NCBI GenBank assembly: GCA_910583605.1
Contig: CAJTXN010000005.1
Location: forward strand, 1 to 64,000
Direction: 5' to 3'
Source of the DNA: an uncultured Lachnospiraceae bacterium
Lineage (GTDB): Bacteria; Bacillota; Clostridia; Lachnospirales; Lachnospiraceae
DNA length: 64,000 nucleotides
The translations under genes and the position numbers were made by a program. The stretch's first letter is position 1; each line of letters begins with the position of its first letter. The notes beneath the pieces were generated by a model, which did not search any database, was not told the origin of the DNA, and was given only the letters and a program-made list of their open reading frames with translations. Of this stretch, positions 50,928 through 59,240 are shown one piece after another.

Positions 50928-53681
50928 ATGAAGAGAAAAGTAAAAAAAATCCTAAGTCTTGTCATGGTATTGACCATAACGGTCATGATGATGCCTGCCA
51001 TGACGTTTAAGCTTTCTGCAGCGCCTACGGTTACAGAGCAGGACGGGACGTATAATGTGATATTTAAATATACGAATCCCGATGTAGCGGCGGTGTATAT
51101 AGCAGGAGATTTTAATTCGTGGAGTACATCTTCCGATGAGTGGAAGATGGAAAAAAACGAATCCGGAGAGTGGGTATTAAATAAGCAGATAGACAGCGGG
51201 GTCTATGCGTATAAGTTTGTAGCAGACGGTTCATGGGTGAAGGACCCGTCAAATAATACTCTTTTCCCGGATAGTGACAATTCGAAACTTGTGGTTCCGG
51301 GAGCAGTACATAGTCCTGTGGTAAACGGAGATTCCGTTACTTTTAATTATCCGGCCGCACTGGTTGCGGAAGATGTTACATCAGTAAAAATTAAAGGTGG
51401 ATTTAATGGCTGGGCTGAGGCAGATATGCAGTTATCGGAGGATGGAACCCATTATACCTACACGGCCAGCGGATTGGCAGCAGACACATATGAATATGGA
51501 ATTAATGTATATACAGAATCCGGCCCGAGTTATGGTACGTTTTGTAAAGATTATTATAATATGGAGGCGGCAACGCTGGGAGGAAATAGTACATTTACCA
51601 TTCAGCCGACCGTAGAATATCCGGATGAGGACCCGACTGTAGTCAGCCCGGTGGTCAACGGACATTCCGTTACACTTAAGTTATATGCTCCGGGAGCACT
51701 TACCGTTCAGGTTGCCGGAACCATTACAACTCCGGCCTGGGTCGGTCAGGATATGGCTTATGACAGTATGACCGGGTACTGGTCCATTACACTGAATGAC
51801 CTTGCCTCCGGATTATATGAATATAAGTTTGTTAAAAACGGCAACTGGATTACCGACCCGTTAAATGATAATATAAATGCGGACGGAAACAGCACATTTT
51901 TCATTGCTTCGGATATAAAATCACCGGAAATTACGGATGACGGAGTAACCTTCAGATTTAAACCGGAAACAGACACTTATGACAGTGTGGCTGTTGCGGG
52001 AACGGCTACCACATGGGATGCAGCTTCAGCGCCGGTTATGACAAAAGGCAGCGACGGTGTATATACATATACCTGCACAGGTTTAAAACCGGGTACATAT
52101 GAATATAAATTTATAGGTAATCCGTTATCAGAAACGCCGGCCTGGATGACGGACCCGGCAAATCCGGATGTAAAGAACGGAAACAGTATATTTACCATTT
52201 CCGGTCTTGCAGCTCCGGCAGGAAAATTATCAGTTAAAAAGGGCGAAAGTCTGGAACTTCCGGAAACCCTTACATATTATAAGCCGGATGGAACAACGGA
52301 AGACAAGGCTGTTACATATGAAGCGGCTAATGCAGCTGGTGTTTCCATTAACGGAACAACCTTATCGGTTGCTGCTGATTATGAAGGTGAAACGCTCGTT
52401 CTGACAGCAGAGACGGAAGACGGACTTTCAGTACCTGTAACGGTATCCGTTGTGGATAAGATGTATGAGGTAACCGTATATTATTATTATGCAAGAAACA
52501 CCTCCCCTTCCATAGAGGATTCCGATATCTATTTATTTAATACAGAGGATTCGGAAGTAAATAATATATTGGAATTTACGGAAACATTTACGGATGATGA
52601 CGGAAACGTATGGCTGAAAGGAAGTATTTCTATTCCGTATAACAAAATTTGTGCAATTGCACGATTGACAAAAGGTTCCTGGGACGGTGGTCAGGATTCG
52701 GACAGAGAATATACAATTACTAAAGATATTACTACATTATGGTATGTATTTGGTCAGGATTTAACGGAAACACAGCCGACCATAACAAAAGATGAGGATT
52801 TATTTGACGGCATTAAGCTTCATTTCTTAAGTTCCTGGGGCGGAGCAAATGTATATTACTGGGGAGTAACTCCTGCAGGTGCAGTTGAACCTGCCACATG
52901 GCCGGGAGCGGAAATGACGGACGAAGGAGATGGTTGGTTTGGTTATGAGCTGCCAGGAGTGGATGCAGCAAGTTTAATCTTTAATTACAATGGAGATCAG
53001 ACAGAGGATTTAAGCAGAACCACAGGAGAATGGTGGTATGCAGCGAATACCTGGTTTGACCATGAGCCTACGGCAGAAGAATTAGAGACTGTAGAGAAAC
53101 CTACGGAAGACGAGACTACATCAGAAGAGGATACTACAGGTGAAGATGAAACCACACTGGAAGATGATACCACAGATAAAGATGAAACTACATCAGAAGA
53201 GGATACCAAAGGTGAAGACGTAACAACATCAGAGGATGAAACCACACCGGGAGATGATTCGGTTCCAAATGTAGTGATATTGGAAGGTAAAGATGCAAAA
53301 TATAGCGGAAGCGGTGAATATGTTCTTCGTTTAGACAGGGATATCAATAAGTTCATTGAAGTACTGATGGATGGTGCAATAGTTGATCCTTCCAACTACA
53401 CGGTAACGGAAGGCTCCACTATACTTACTTTCTCAGAGGGATATCTGAAGTCACTTTCAGAGGGTGAACATATTGTTAAGGTAAATTTCACGGATGGTTA
53501 TGCAGAGACGGTCTTAACCGTTGCATTATCTGCAGGTTCCACACCTGCAGAAGTTCCGACGACAGGATCTAATAATGGTGCATCAGTAAATACCGGTGAT
53601 ATTCTTCCGGCAACATTGCTGATTCTGTTGATTGTAAGTGCAGCAGTGGTTATTGTGAGTAAAAAGAAAGTGAACAACTAG
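50928..53681 (+). CDS. Secreted, cell-surface multi-module carbohydrate-binding protein
   Basis: A 917-residue protein: signal peptide (1-31); four glycogen-binding/CBM48-like beta modules at about 38-125, 128-227, 239-327 and 332-425 (each ending in a Y-x-Y-K/G-F/I-type strand and an N-x-S/T-x-F-x-I strand); an Ig-like module (427-510); a pullulanase-associated-type module (513-600); a CBM26-like module (627-712, VYYWGV and WPGAEM); a Thr/Glu/Asp linker (725-778); an X2-like module (781-867); and an anchor (NTGD, hydrophobic helix 890-910, SKKKVNN). No amylase or other catalytic domain is present. It probably holds starch or glycogen at the cell surface. GAAAGGAG precedes the ATG. Confidence 0.82.
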   Translation: MKRKVKKILSLVMVLTITVMMMPAMTFKLSAAPTVTEQDGTYNVIFKYTNPDVAAVYIAGDFNSWSTSSDEWKMEKNESGEWVLNKQIDSGVYAYKFVADGSWVKDPSNNTLFPDSDNSKLVVPGAVHSPVVNGDSVTFNYPAALVAEDVTSVKIKGGFNGWAEADMQLSEDGTHYTYTASGLAADTYEYGINVYTESGPSYGTFCKDYYNMEAATLGGNSTFTIQPTVEYPDEDPTVVSPVVNGHSVTLKLYAPGALTVQVAGTITTPAWVGQDMAYDSMTGYWSITLNDLASGLYEYKFVKNGNWITDPLNDNINADGNSTFFIASDIKSPEITDDGVTFRFKPETDTYDSVAVAGTATTWDAASAPVMTKGSDGVYTYTCTGLKPGTYEYKFIGNPLSETPAWMTDPANPDVKNGNSIFTISGLAAPAGKLSVKKGESLELPETLTYYKPDGTTEDKAVTYEAANAAGVSINGTTLSVAADYEGETLVLTAETEDGLSVPVTVSVVDKMYEVTVYYYYARNTSPSIEDSDIYLFNTEDSEVNNILEFTETFTDDDGNVWLKGSISIPYNKICAIARLTKGSWDGGQDSDREYTITKDITTLWYVFGQDLTETQPTITKDEDLFDGIKLHFLSSWGGANVYYWGVTPAGAVEPATWPGAEMTDEGDGWFGYELPGVDAASLIFNYNGDQTEDLSRTTGEWWYAANTWFDHEPTAEELETVEKPTEDETTSEEDTTGEDETTLEDDTTDKDETTSEEDTKGEDVTTSEDETTPGDDSVPNVVILEGKDAKYSGSGEYVLRLDRDINKFIEVLMDGAIVDPSNYTVTEGSTILTFSEGYLKSLSEGEHIVKVNFTDGYAETVLTVALSAGSTPAEVPTTGSNNGASVNTGDILPATLLILLIVSAAVVIVSKKKVNN

Positions 53682-53701
53682 TCATTCATTATAGTATTAA
53701 T

Positions 53702-53740
53702 AAAAAAGACATTGGTCTGAAGCCAATGTCTTTTTTTTTA
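53702..53740 (+). terminator. Rho-independent terminator after the starch-binding gene
   Basis: Arms 53702-53715 and 53723-53736 form a 14-bp stem (core GACATTGG) with a 7-nt loop and end in nine T residues. Confidence 0.88.
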
Positions 53741-53838
53741 TAAATTCGGTAGGTTATTCTGTTGTGGAAATTCATAACCTGCATATTAGAATATATTTTA
53801 TATCTTAAAAGGATATAAAAAGATTCTAAACTAGAAAT

Positions 53839-53857
53839 CTTTAGAAAACCTTTAGAC
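53839..53857 (+). promoter_or_regulatory. Direct repeat, putative OmpR-family operator (site 1)
   Basis: CTTTAGA at 53839-53845 is followed by CTTTAGAC at 53850-53857, an 11-bp period. A TATAAT lies at 53899-53904, upstream of the SpoIIE-type gene. The same repeat occurs at 59161-59179. An OmpR-type regulator is encoded between them at 57591. Confidence 0.45.
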
Positions 53858-53955
53858 TAATAGGGGTTTGCGTTATGTCAAATTAGGACAAATTATGATA
53901 TAATGTAACAAAATATTTAGTCTATTCGACAAATTTTGGGGAGGAGGAGTATATA

Positions 53956-56103
53956 TTGGGTGAAGCCAAAGGGACCATTCGAAGAAAGATATCAATCGTA
54001 TTACTTGCGGTTGGTATGCTTATATTGGGTATCAGTGTCTGTATTTCCATTGCAGGCATGAGACAGACAATACGAAAATCGAAAGAAAGCAGCAGGAAAC
54101 TGGGAAATAAGGTGGAGGAAGATACCAAAGATGCATTAATTCGTATGACGGAAAACAGTCTGCGGATAAGTACAAAGGAAATGTCTGCATTAAGCAATGA
54201 GAAGCTGGTAAAAATTTGCGAAAATGTGGAATTGTTGGCAGGGTATTTATCAGATATATATCAAAACCCCAATAATTATGGAAGCATACATTTTGATGTA
54301 TTGGGACAGGAAAGTAAAGGAAATGCTGTTCTGCAGTTTGACCGTATGAAAGAGATAGCATATGAAGATGTAAAACAGGAAGCGGAAAAAGCAGGGATGT
54401 TTTACGAAACCGCAAAACACATTTTTGAAATAAACAAAAACAGTATAAGCTCCGTCTATTTTGGCTCTGCTTCGGGATTTATGGTTTCCTATGATGATAA
54501 AGGGGATAAGACTTTAACACTACGACCGGAAGAACGTATGCTGCCTGCCGGTTACAACATAACGGAACGGGAGTGGTATAAAATGGCAGAGAGCAAAGGA
54601 AAAGCAACGCTGATAGAAACCTATGGTGATAGTCTGGATAAATCCCTGATTCTGACATGCTCGGCACCGGTTTGGAGTTCATCAAACGAATTAGCAGGTG
54701 TGATTGCGATAGACATTAAACTTAAGTATGTGTGTGATGAAATCATATCTTCAAAGATTGGAGAAAATGGGTTTGCCATATTAATCGGGCAGTCCGGGCA
54801 GATTATTTCCGGTCCCGGAATGGGAGAGGACAGCTCTGGGGATTCTTTAGAAAGCATTACTTCTTTTAGTCCCGATATGGCAGAAGAGTTAAAACATATG
54901 CAGGATGGTAAAACCGGATTTAAAGAAACGACTATAGATAATAAAGAATACTATATGGCATATTCACCGGTTCCGGTCTCCGGCTGGACGCTGGCAGTTC
55001 TGGTTCCAAAAGATGAAATAATAAAACCGGCATTAGACAGTTCCGAAACCATAGAAAAAGAAACCCAAAATACCATGAAAGAGCTGGAAGAAATATTAAG
55101 GCATATGGTATTCATTTTTGTTGCAGTGTCTGTTGGATTAATGGCAGGAGTATTTCTGCTGACAATCCGAATGTCTGACAAGATTGCCGGTCCAATTAAG
55201 AAACTTACAACAGATGTAAGAAGAATCAGTAGTGGTGACCTGGATTACCGGACGGATATTAAAACGGGAGATGAAATTGAATTATTGGGAGACGCATTTA
55301 ACTCCATGACAGGTTCTTTAAAGAATTATATTATGAATTATGCAAAGATCTCGGCAGAGAAAGAGAGAATAGCAACAGAGCTGGGTGTTGCAGCATCAAT
55401 TCAAAAAAATATGCTGCCAGAAGGAAAAGTCGTCCGGGAAGAATTTGAATTATTTGCCGTCATGAACCCGGCAAAAGAAGTCGGGGGAGATTTTTATGAT
55501 TATTTTAAGACGGAAGACGGAGGGTTATGGATTGTGATTGCCGATGTATCGGGTAAAGGCGTTCCGGCAGCATTATTTATGGTAATCGCCAAGACTCTGC
55601 TCAAGAATCAGGCCAATCATTCCTCCTCACCCGGAGAAGTATTGAAAACCGTAAATAATCAATTGTGTGAACATAATGAGACGGAGATGTTTGTTACCGC
55701 ATTTATTGCCAGATATGATTTTGAGAAAAAAATAATGGAATGTGCCAATGCCGGACATAACCAGCCGTTAATCAGTAAAAAGGGAGAAGGTTTTCAATGG
55801 CTGTCATTAAAGCCGGGATTCGTATTGGCCGGATTTGAAAACATGGAATATGACACTTTTACTATATCCATGAATTCCGGCGACCGGATAATCCTTTATA
55901 CCGACGGAGTTACGGAGGCATTGAGTAAAGAGGAAACACTGTATGGTGAAAAACGACTGGAAAACAGGTTAAACAGCCCGGAGGTTTTGGATAAAGAAAC
56001 CACGGAGGATATTGTATCTTACATAAAAGAAGATATCAGTGTTTTTGCAGACGGGGCGGAACAGGCAGATGATATTACGATTATGCTGCTTAAAATAAAG
56101 TAG
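53956..56103 (+). CDS. Cache-HAMP-SpoIIE (PP2C-type) serine phosphatase
   Basis: A 715-residue membrane sensor-phosphatase of the RsbU group. A membrane helix (13-33), an extracellular dCache-type sensor (to about 380, with REWYKMAESKGKATLIETYGD), a second helix (384-405), a HAMP domain (406-455) and a C-terminal SpoIIE phosphatase with the metal-binding aspartates of EVGGDFYDYF, ADVSGKGVPAALF, YTDGVTEAL and QADDITIML. It would dephosphorylate an anti-sigma-factor antagonist opposed by the RsbW-like kinase two genes on. The TTG start has GGAGGAG ahead. Confidence 0.9.
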   Translation: MGEAKGTIRRKISIVLLAVGMLILGISVCISIAGMRQTIRKSKESSRKLGNKVEEDTKDALIRMTENSLRISTKEMSALSNEKLVKICENVELLAGYLSDIYQNPNNYGSIHFDVLGQESKGNAVLQFDRMKEIAYEDVKQEAEKAGMFYETAKHIFEINKNSISSVYFGSASGFMVSYDDKGDKTLTLRPEERMLPAGYNITEREWYKMAESKGKATLIETYGDSLDKSLILTCSAPVWSSSNELAGVIAIDIKLKYVCDEIISSKIGENGFAILIGQSGQIISGPGMGEDSSGDSLESITSFSPDMAEELKHMQDGKTGFKETTIDNKEYYMAYSPVPVSGWTLAVLVPKDEIIKPALDSSETIEKETQNTMKELEEILRHMVFIFVAVSVGLMAGVFLLTIRMSDKIAGPIKKLTTDVRRISSGDLDYRTDIKTGDEIELLGDAFNSMTGSLKNYIMNYAKISAEKERIATELGVAASIQKNMLPEGKVVREEFELFAVMNPAKEVGGDFYDYFKTEDGGLWIVIADVSGKGVPAALFMVIAKTLLKNQANHSSSPGEVLKTVNNQLCEHNETEMFVTAFIARYDFEKKIMECANAGHNQPLISKKGEGFQWLSLKPGFVLAGFENMEYDTFTISMNSGDRIILYTDGVTEALSKEETLYGEKRLENRLNSPEVLDKETTEDIVSYIKEDISVFADGAEQADDITIMLLKIK

Positions 56104-56128
56104 AGAGTATTAAAATTTAGGAGTTATT

Positions 56129-57109
56129 ATGAATCAAGGGAACAGTAAATTAATTTTTAGGAATCTGGAAATTTCGGACAGGCAAATTGTGGATAGGGCG
56201 GTGCAATTTGCAGACAGTATGTCCTGTCAGGTATCCTTTGCCAATTTATATTGCCTTTCGTGTAAATATAATACAAAAATCTGTATATCAGACGGTGTAT
56301 TATACATCAGACAGGGAAGCCGGGATGAAAATTTATATGAGGCATATCTTCTTCCAATGAAGATACCGGAGAAATATTGTGAATCTATGAGCGCTCACCC
56401 GCCGGACTGGTTTCACAGGGCAATTGAAAAAATAAGAGAAGAGGCACATTCCGCCGGAAAACTGCTCATGTTTTTTGGTGTAACGGAAGATATGAAGGAA
56501 TTTGTTTTAAAAGAAGAAAAAGGATGGTTTCGTGAGCTGGAAAACAGAGACTGGGCGGATTATATTTATCTGAGCGAGAAGATGATTTCTTTAAAAGGCA
56601 GTCGGCTGGCAGCAAAGCGAAAAGCTTATAATAAATTTATGCGTGAGTATGGTGAAAGAATCACCATATCAAAAATAACAGCGGATAACATTGAGGAAGT
56701 CAGGGAATTTCAGAAAATATGGATGGCAAATAATAATATTAAAACAAAAGAGCAGCAATCCTTATTCTTTGAAAACAAATCAATTAATATTGCTCTGGAT
56801 TTTTTTGAAGCATTGGGACTGGAAGGCATTGTCATGTATATAGATAACAGGGTGGCGGCATATTCCTATGGACAGCCGGTAACGGATAAAATTTTTGATG
56901 TAATAGTGGAGAAGGGAGATTACCGGTTTCCAAATATTTATCGGGCGATTAACCGTTTTTTTGTCATGTACTGCTGTAAAAAATACAAATATATTAACAG
57001 AGAAGAAGATATCGGACTTACCGGGCTGCGGCAGGCTAAAATGAGATATCAGCCGGAACTGCTGCTGAAAAAGTATAATCTTTATGAACACAGGGAGCGG
57101 AGATTATAG
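56129..57109 (+). CDS. DUF2156/GNAT-fold acyltransferase-like protein
   Basis: A 326-residue cytosolic protein that fits the DUF2156 group, related to the C-terminal catalytic domain of phosphatidylglycerol lysyltransferases: FANLYCLSCKY, GSRLAAKRKAYNKFMREYG, then MYIDNRVAAYSYGQPV and YINREEDIGLTGLRQAKMRYQP. These carry a double GNAT fold that in relatives transfers an aminoacyl group. There is no membrane part, so the acceptor is unknown. AGGAGTTATT precedes the ATG; it lies 25 bp after the phosphatase gene. Confidence 0.75.
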   Translation: MNQGNSKLIFRNLEISDRQIVDRAVQFADSMSCQVSFANLYCLSCKYNTKICISDGVLYIRQGSRDENLYEAYLLPMKIPEKYCESMSAHPPDWFHRAIEKIREEAHSAGKLLMFFGVTEDMKEFVLKEEKGWFRELENRDWADYIYLSEKMISLKGSRLAAKRKAYNKFMREYGERITISKITADNIEEVREFQKIWMANNNIKTKEQQSLFFENKSINIALDFFEALGLEGIVMYIDNRVAAYSYGQPVTDKIFDVIVEKGDYRFPNIYRAINRFFVMYCCKKYKYINREEDIGLTGLRQAKMRYQPELLLKKYNLYEHRERRL

Positions 57110-57160
57110 TCAGGTAACAGAAAAGGGTATAATTAACGAATATGGAAAGAAGGGTTTGAA

Positions 57161-57577
57161 TTGAAGGAATTAATTGTGGAAGCGGATACAAAAAATCTGG
57201 AGCAGGTAATCGATTTTATCAACAGAGAGCTAGAGTTCAGACAATGCAGTGACAAAATCAAATATGAGATAGATATTGCCGTGGAAGAAATTTATGTTAA
57301 TATTGCAAACTATGCATACAGCCCGGAAATAGGAGATGCACGGATAAGGTGTGAAATTGAAGAGCAGCCTTTGCAGATAGTGATACAATTTCTGGATAAC
57401 GGAAGACCGTATAATCCTTTGCAACGGACGGACCCGGATATTAATTTGTGTCTGGAGGAACGTCAGGTGGGAGGATTGGGAATTTATCTGGTGAAACAAT
57501 CTATGACATCTGTAAATTATGAATACCGGGGTGGGAAAAATATTCTTACGATAAGAAAGGAACTGGACAGTAATTAG
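57161..57577 (+). CDS. RsbW-like serine kinase/anti-sigma ATPase
   Basis: A 138-residue GHKL protein with N box (EIDIAVEEIYVNIANYAY), G1 box (FLDNGRPYNPL) and G2 box (GGLGIYLVKQSM). It is the expected opponent of the SpoIIE-type phosphatase encoded upstream in a partner-switching circuit. No STAS-domain antagonist or sigma factor is seen in the window, so its targets are outside or the output is different. The TTG start at 57161 has AAGAAGGG ahead, and the regulator gene follows after 13 bp. Confidence 0.85.
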   Translation: MKELIVEADTKNLEQVIDFINRELEFRQCSDKIKYEIDIAVEEIYVNIANYAYSPEIGDARIRCEIEEQPLQIVIQFLDNGRPYNPLQRTDPDINLCLEERQVGGLGIYLVKQSMTSVNYEYRGGKNILTIRKELDSN

Positions 57578-57590
57578 GAGGGATGAGGAT

Positions 57591-58280
57591 ATGAATAGCA
57601 GTGTGTTACTAGTGGAAGATGATGTGGATTTATCCTATATTATAAAGTTTAATCTGGAAAGTGCAGGATATAATGTGGAAACAGCATATAACGGTATGGA
57701 AAGTATGAAAAAGATAAAAAACAGTAAATATGATCTGATTCTTTTGGATGTACTTTTACCGGATACCAATGGAACAGAGATTTGCAGGCATATTCGGCAT
57801 GAACAGAATACACCGATTATCTTTGTAAGCTGTATTGATGACAAAGATATTATGATTGAAGCTTTGGAAAAAGGCGGCGATGATTATATTGTAAAACCTG
57901 TGGATTATGCGGAACTCATTGCCAGAATTGAAGCAAATATCAGACGGGTCAAAATGGACTGCCGAAAATATAATATTAAGCGAAAACTGTCATTTAAACA
58001 ATTTTCCGTTGATATAGACAGAAGAGTCGTAAGAAATAATAAAGGGGAAGAAATTGATCTGTCACCAACAGAATATCAGTTGCTGCTGAAATTTATCAGA
58101 CATCAGGGAGAACTGCTGTTATATAACGATTTGTACAGCAGTATATGGGAAAGTGACAGTTTGGGTGACATAAGAACCGTAATGGTTCATATCTCCAATT
58201 TAAGAAAAAAGATTGACAGTGGGAAAACGGGAATCATAGAGACTGTCAGAGGTGCAGGATATATTTTTGATGATAAATAA
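57591..58280 (+). CDS. OmpR-family response regulator
   Basis: A 229-residue two-domain regulator. The receiver has acidic residues E9, D10 and D11, phosphoacceptor D53 (LLDVLLPD), S in FVSCID and K in VKPVDYAEL. The C-terminal winged helix (about 130-228) shows SPTEYQLLLKFIRHQG and VRGAGYIF. AGGAGGG precedes the ATG. Its gene end overlaps the kinase start. The CTTTAGA direct repeats at 53839 and 59161 are candidate binding sites. Confidence 0.93.
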   Translation: MNSSVLLVEDDVDLSYIIKFNLESAGYNVETAYNGMESMKKIKNSKYDLILLDVLLPDTNGTEICRHIRHEQNTPIIFVSCIDDKDIMIEALEKGGDDYIVKPVDYAELIARIEANIRRVKMDCRKYNIKRKLSFKQFSVDIDRRVVRNNKGEEIDLSPTEYQLLLKFIRHQGELLLYNDLYSSIWESDSLGDIRTVMVHISNLRKKIDSGKTGIIETVRGAGYIFDDK

Positions 58281-59166
58281 AGAAATGAAATTTTTAAAAC
58301 AAAAAGAGAAAAGGGGTTCAACTGACAGGCAGAAGAAAGGTAGTGGAGGAATGAAACCTGAGAACATTATATTGGCAGCCGCCGGTATCATTATTCTGGT
58401 TTTGCTTGCAGCCATTTTGCATATAAAATATATGTATGGAATCAGGATTCATAAGGAAGCAGAAAAGATTAAGGCGGAGTATAACAGGGAAATCGAAAGA
58501 ATCAGAAGTTCCCTGTCTCATGGTTTTAGAATGCCTTTGGCAATTATATGGGGATATTGTGATATATTATTAAAAAATGATAACATAGAAAAAGAAACTT
58601 ATCGGGAATATTTGGAGAAAATATGTGATAACGCTAAATATTTAAATATAATGGTAAACCGTTCGTTCATGCAGATTCAAAAACGAATTGGAGAACCCGT
58701 TTATATGATGGAGTCTGTGAATCTGACGGAAATTGTGAGAAAAACGGCCGGGGATATGGAAGAGCTGTTACGACAGAATGAAATCCGTCTTCAGCTTATG
58801 TTTGATGATTCGCCAGTTTTGATTAAAGGTGACAGGATTCAGATAACGAACGTGTTAAACAATCTGTTTGATAATGCCATAAAATATATGGATTGCCGCG
58901 GATGTATTACCCTGACTTTAATAAAAATAAATAATCAGGCAGTACTGGAATTTAAAGATAACGGAAAAGGTTTGAAAGCAGACGAAATCTTCGGGATATT
59001 TGAGGAAAATTTTCAGGGTTCCAATGCAGGTCACGGTTCCGGAAATGGATTGTATATTGCAAAAGAAATCGTAGAGGCTCATAACGGAGATATTTTTGCT
59101 GTCAGCGGTACCGGACGGGGTATGAAAATATACATATTTTTTCCGACATATATAGACATTCTTTAA
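58270..59166 (+). CDS. Sensor histidine kinase without an extracellular sensor
   Basis: A 298-residue kinase, partner of the preceding regulator (11-bp overlap). One membrane helix (about 32-54), then the H box SLSHGFRMPLA with H84 (glycine where most kinases have Glu, Asp or Lys), the N box VLNNLFDNAIKYM, the G1 box FKDNGKG and GHGSGNGLYIAKEIVEAHNG. With a single helix and no outside domain it may sense within the membrane or through another protein. The start is uncertain: ATG at 58270, or ATG at 58351 just before the helix. Confidence 0.88.
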   Translation: MINKEMKFLKQKEKRGSTDRQKKGSGGMKPENIILAAAGIIILVLLAAILHIKYMYGIRIHKEAEKIKAEYNREIERIRSSLSHGFRMPLAIIWGYCDILLKNDNIEKETYREYLEKICDNAKYLNIMVNRSFMQIQKRIGEPVYMMESVNLTEIVRKTAGDMEELLRQNEIRLQLMFDDSPVLIKGDRIQITNVLNNLFDNAIKYMDCRGCITLTLIKINNQAVLEFKDNGKGLKADEIFGIFEENFQGSNAGHGSGNGLYIAKEIVEAHNGDIFAVSGTGRGMKIYIFFPTYIDIL

Positions 59167-59179
59167 CAAATCTTTAGAC
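59161..59179 (+). promoter_or_regulatory. Direct repeat, putative OmpR-family operator (site 2)
   Basis: CTTTAAC at 59161-59167 and CTTTAGAC at 59172-59179, an 11-bp period as at 53839. A TATACT -10 follows at 59200-59205, with no good -35, which suits an activator-dependent promoter for the 59241 gene. The first half-site overlaps the end of the kinase gene. Confidence 0.45.
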
Positions 59180-59240
59180 AAAATATGTCCTTCCTCTGTT
59201 ATACTGTTTTTAAATAAAACAGGAAGGGGAGGGTATAATT

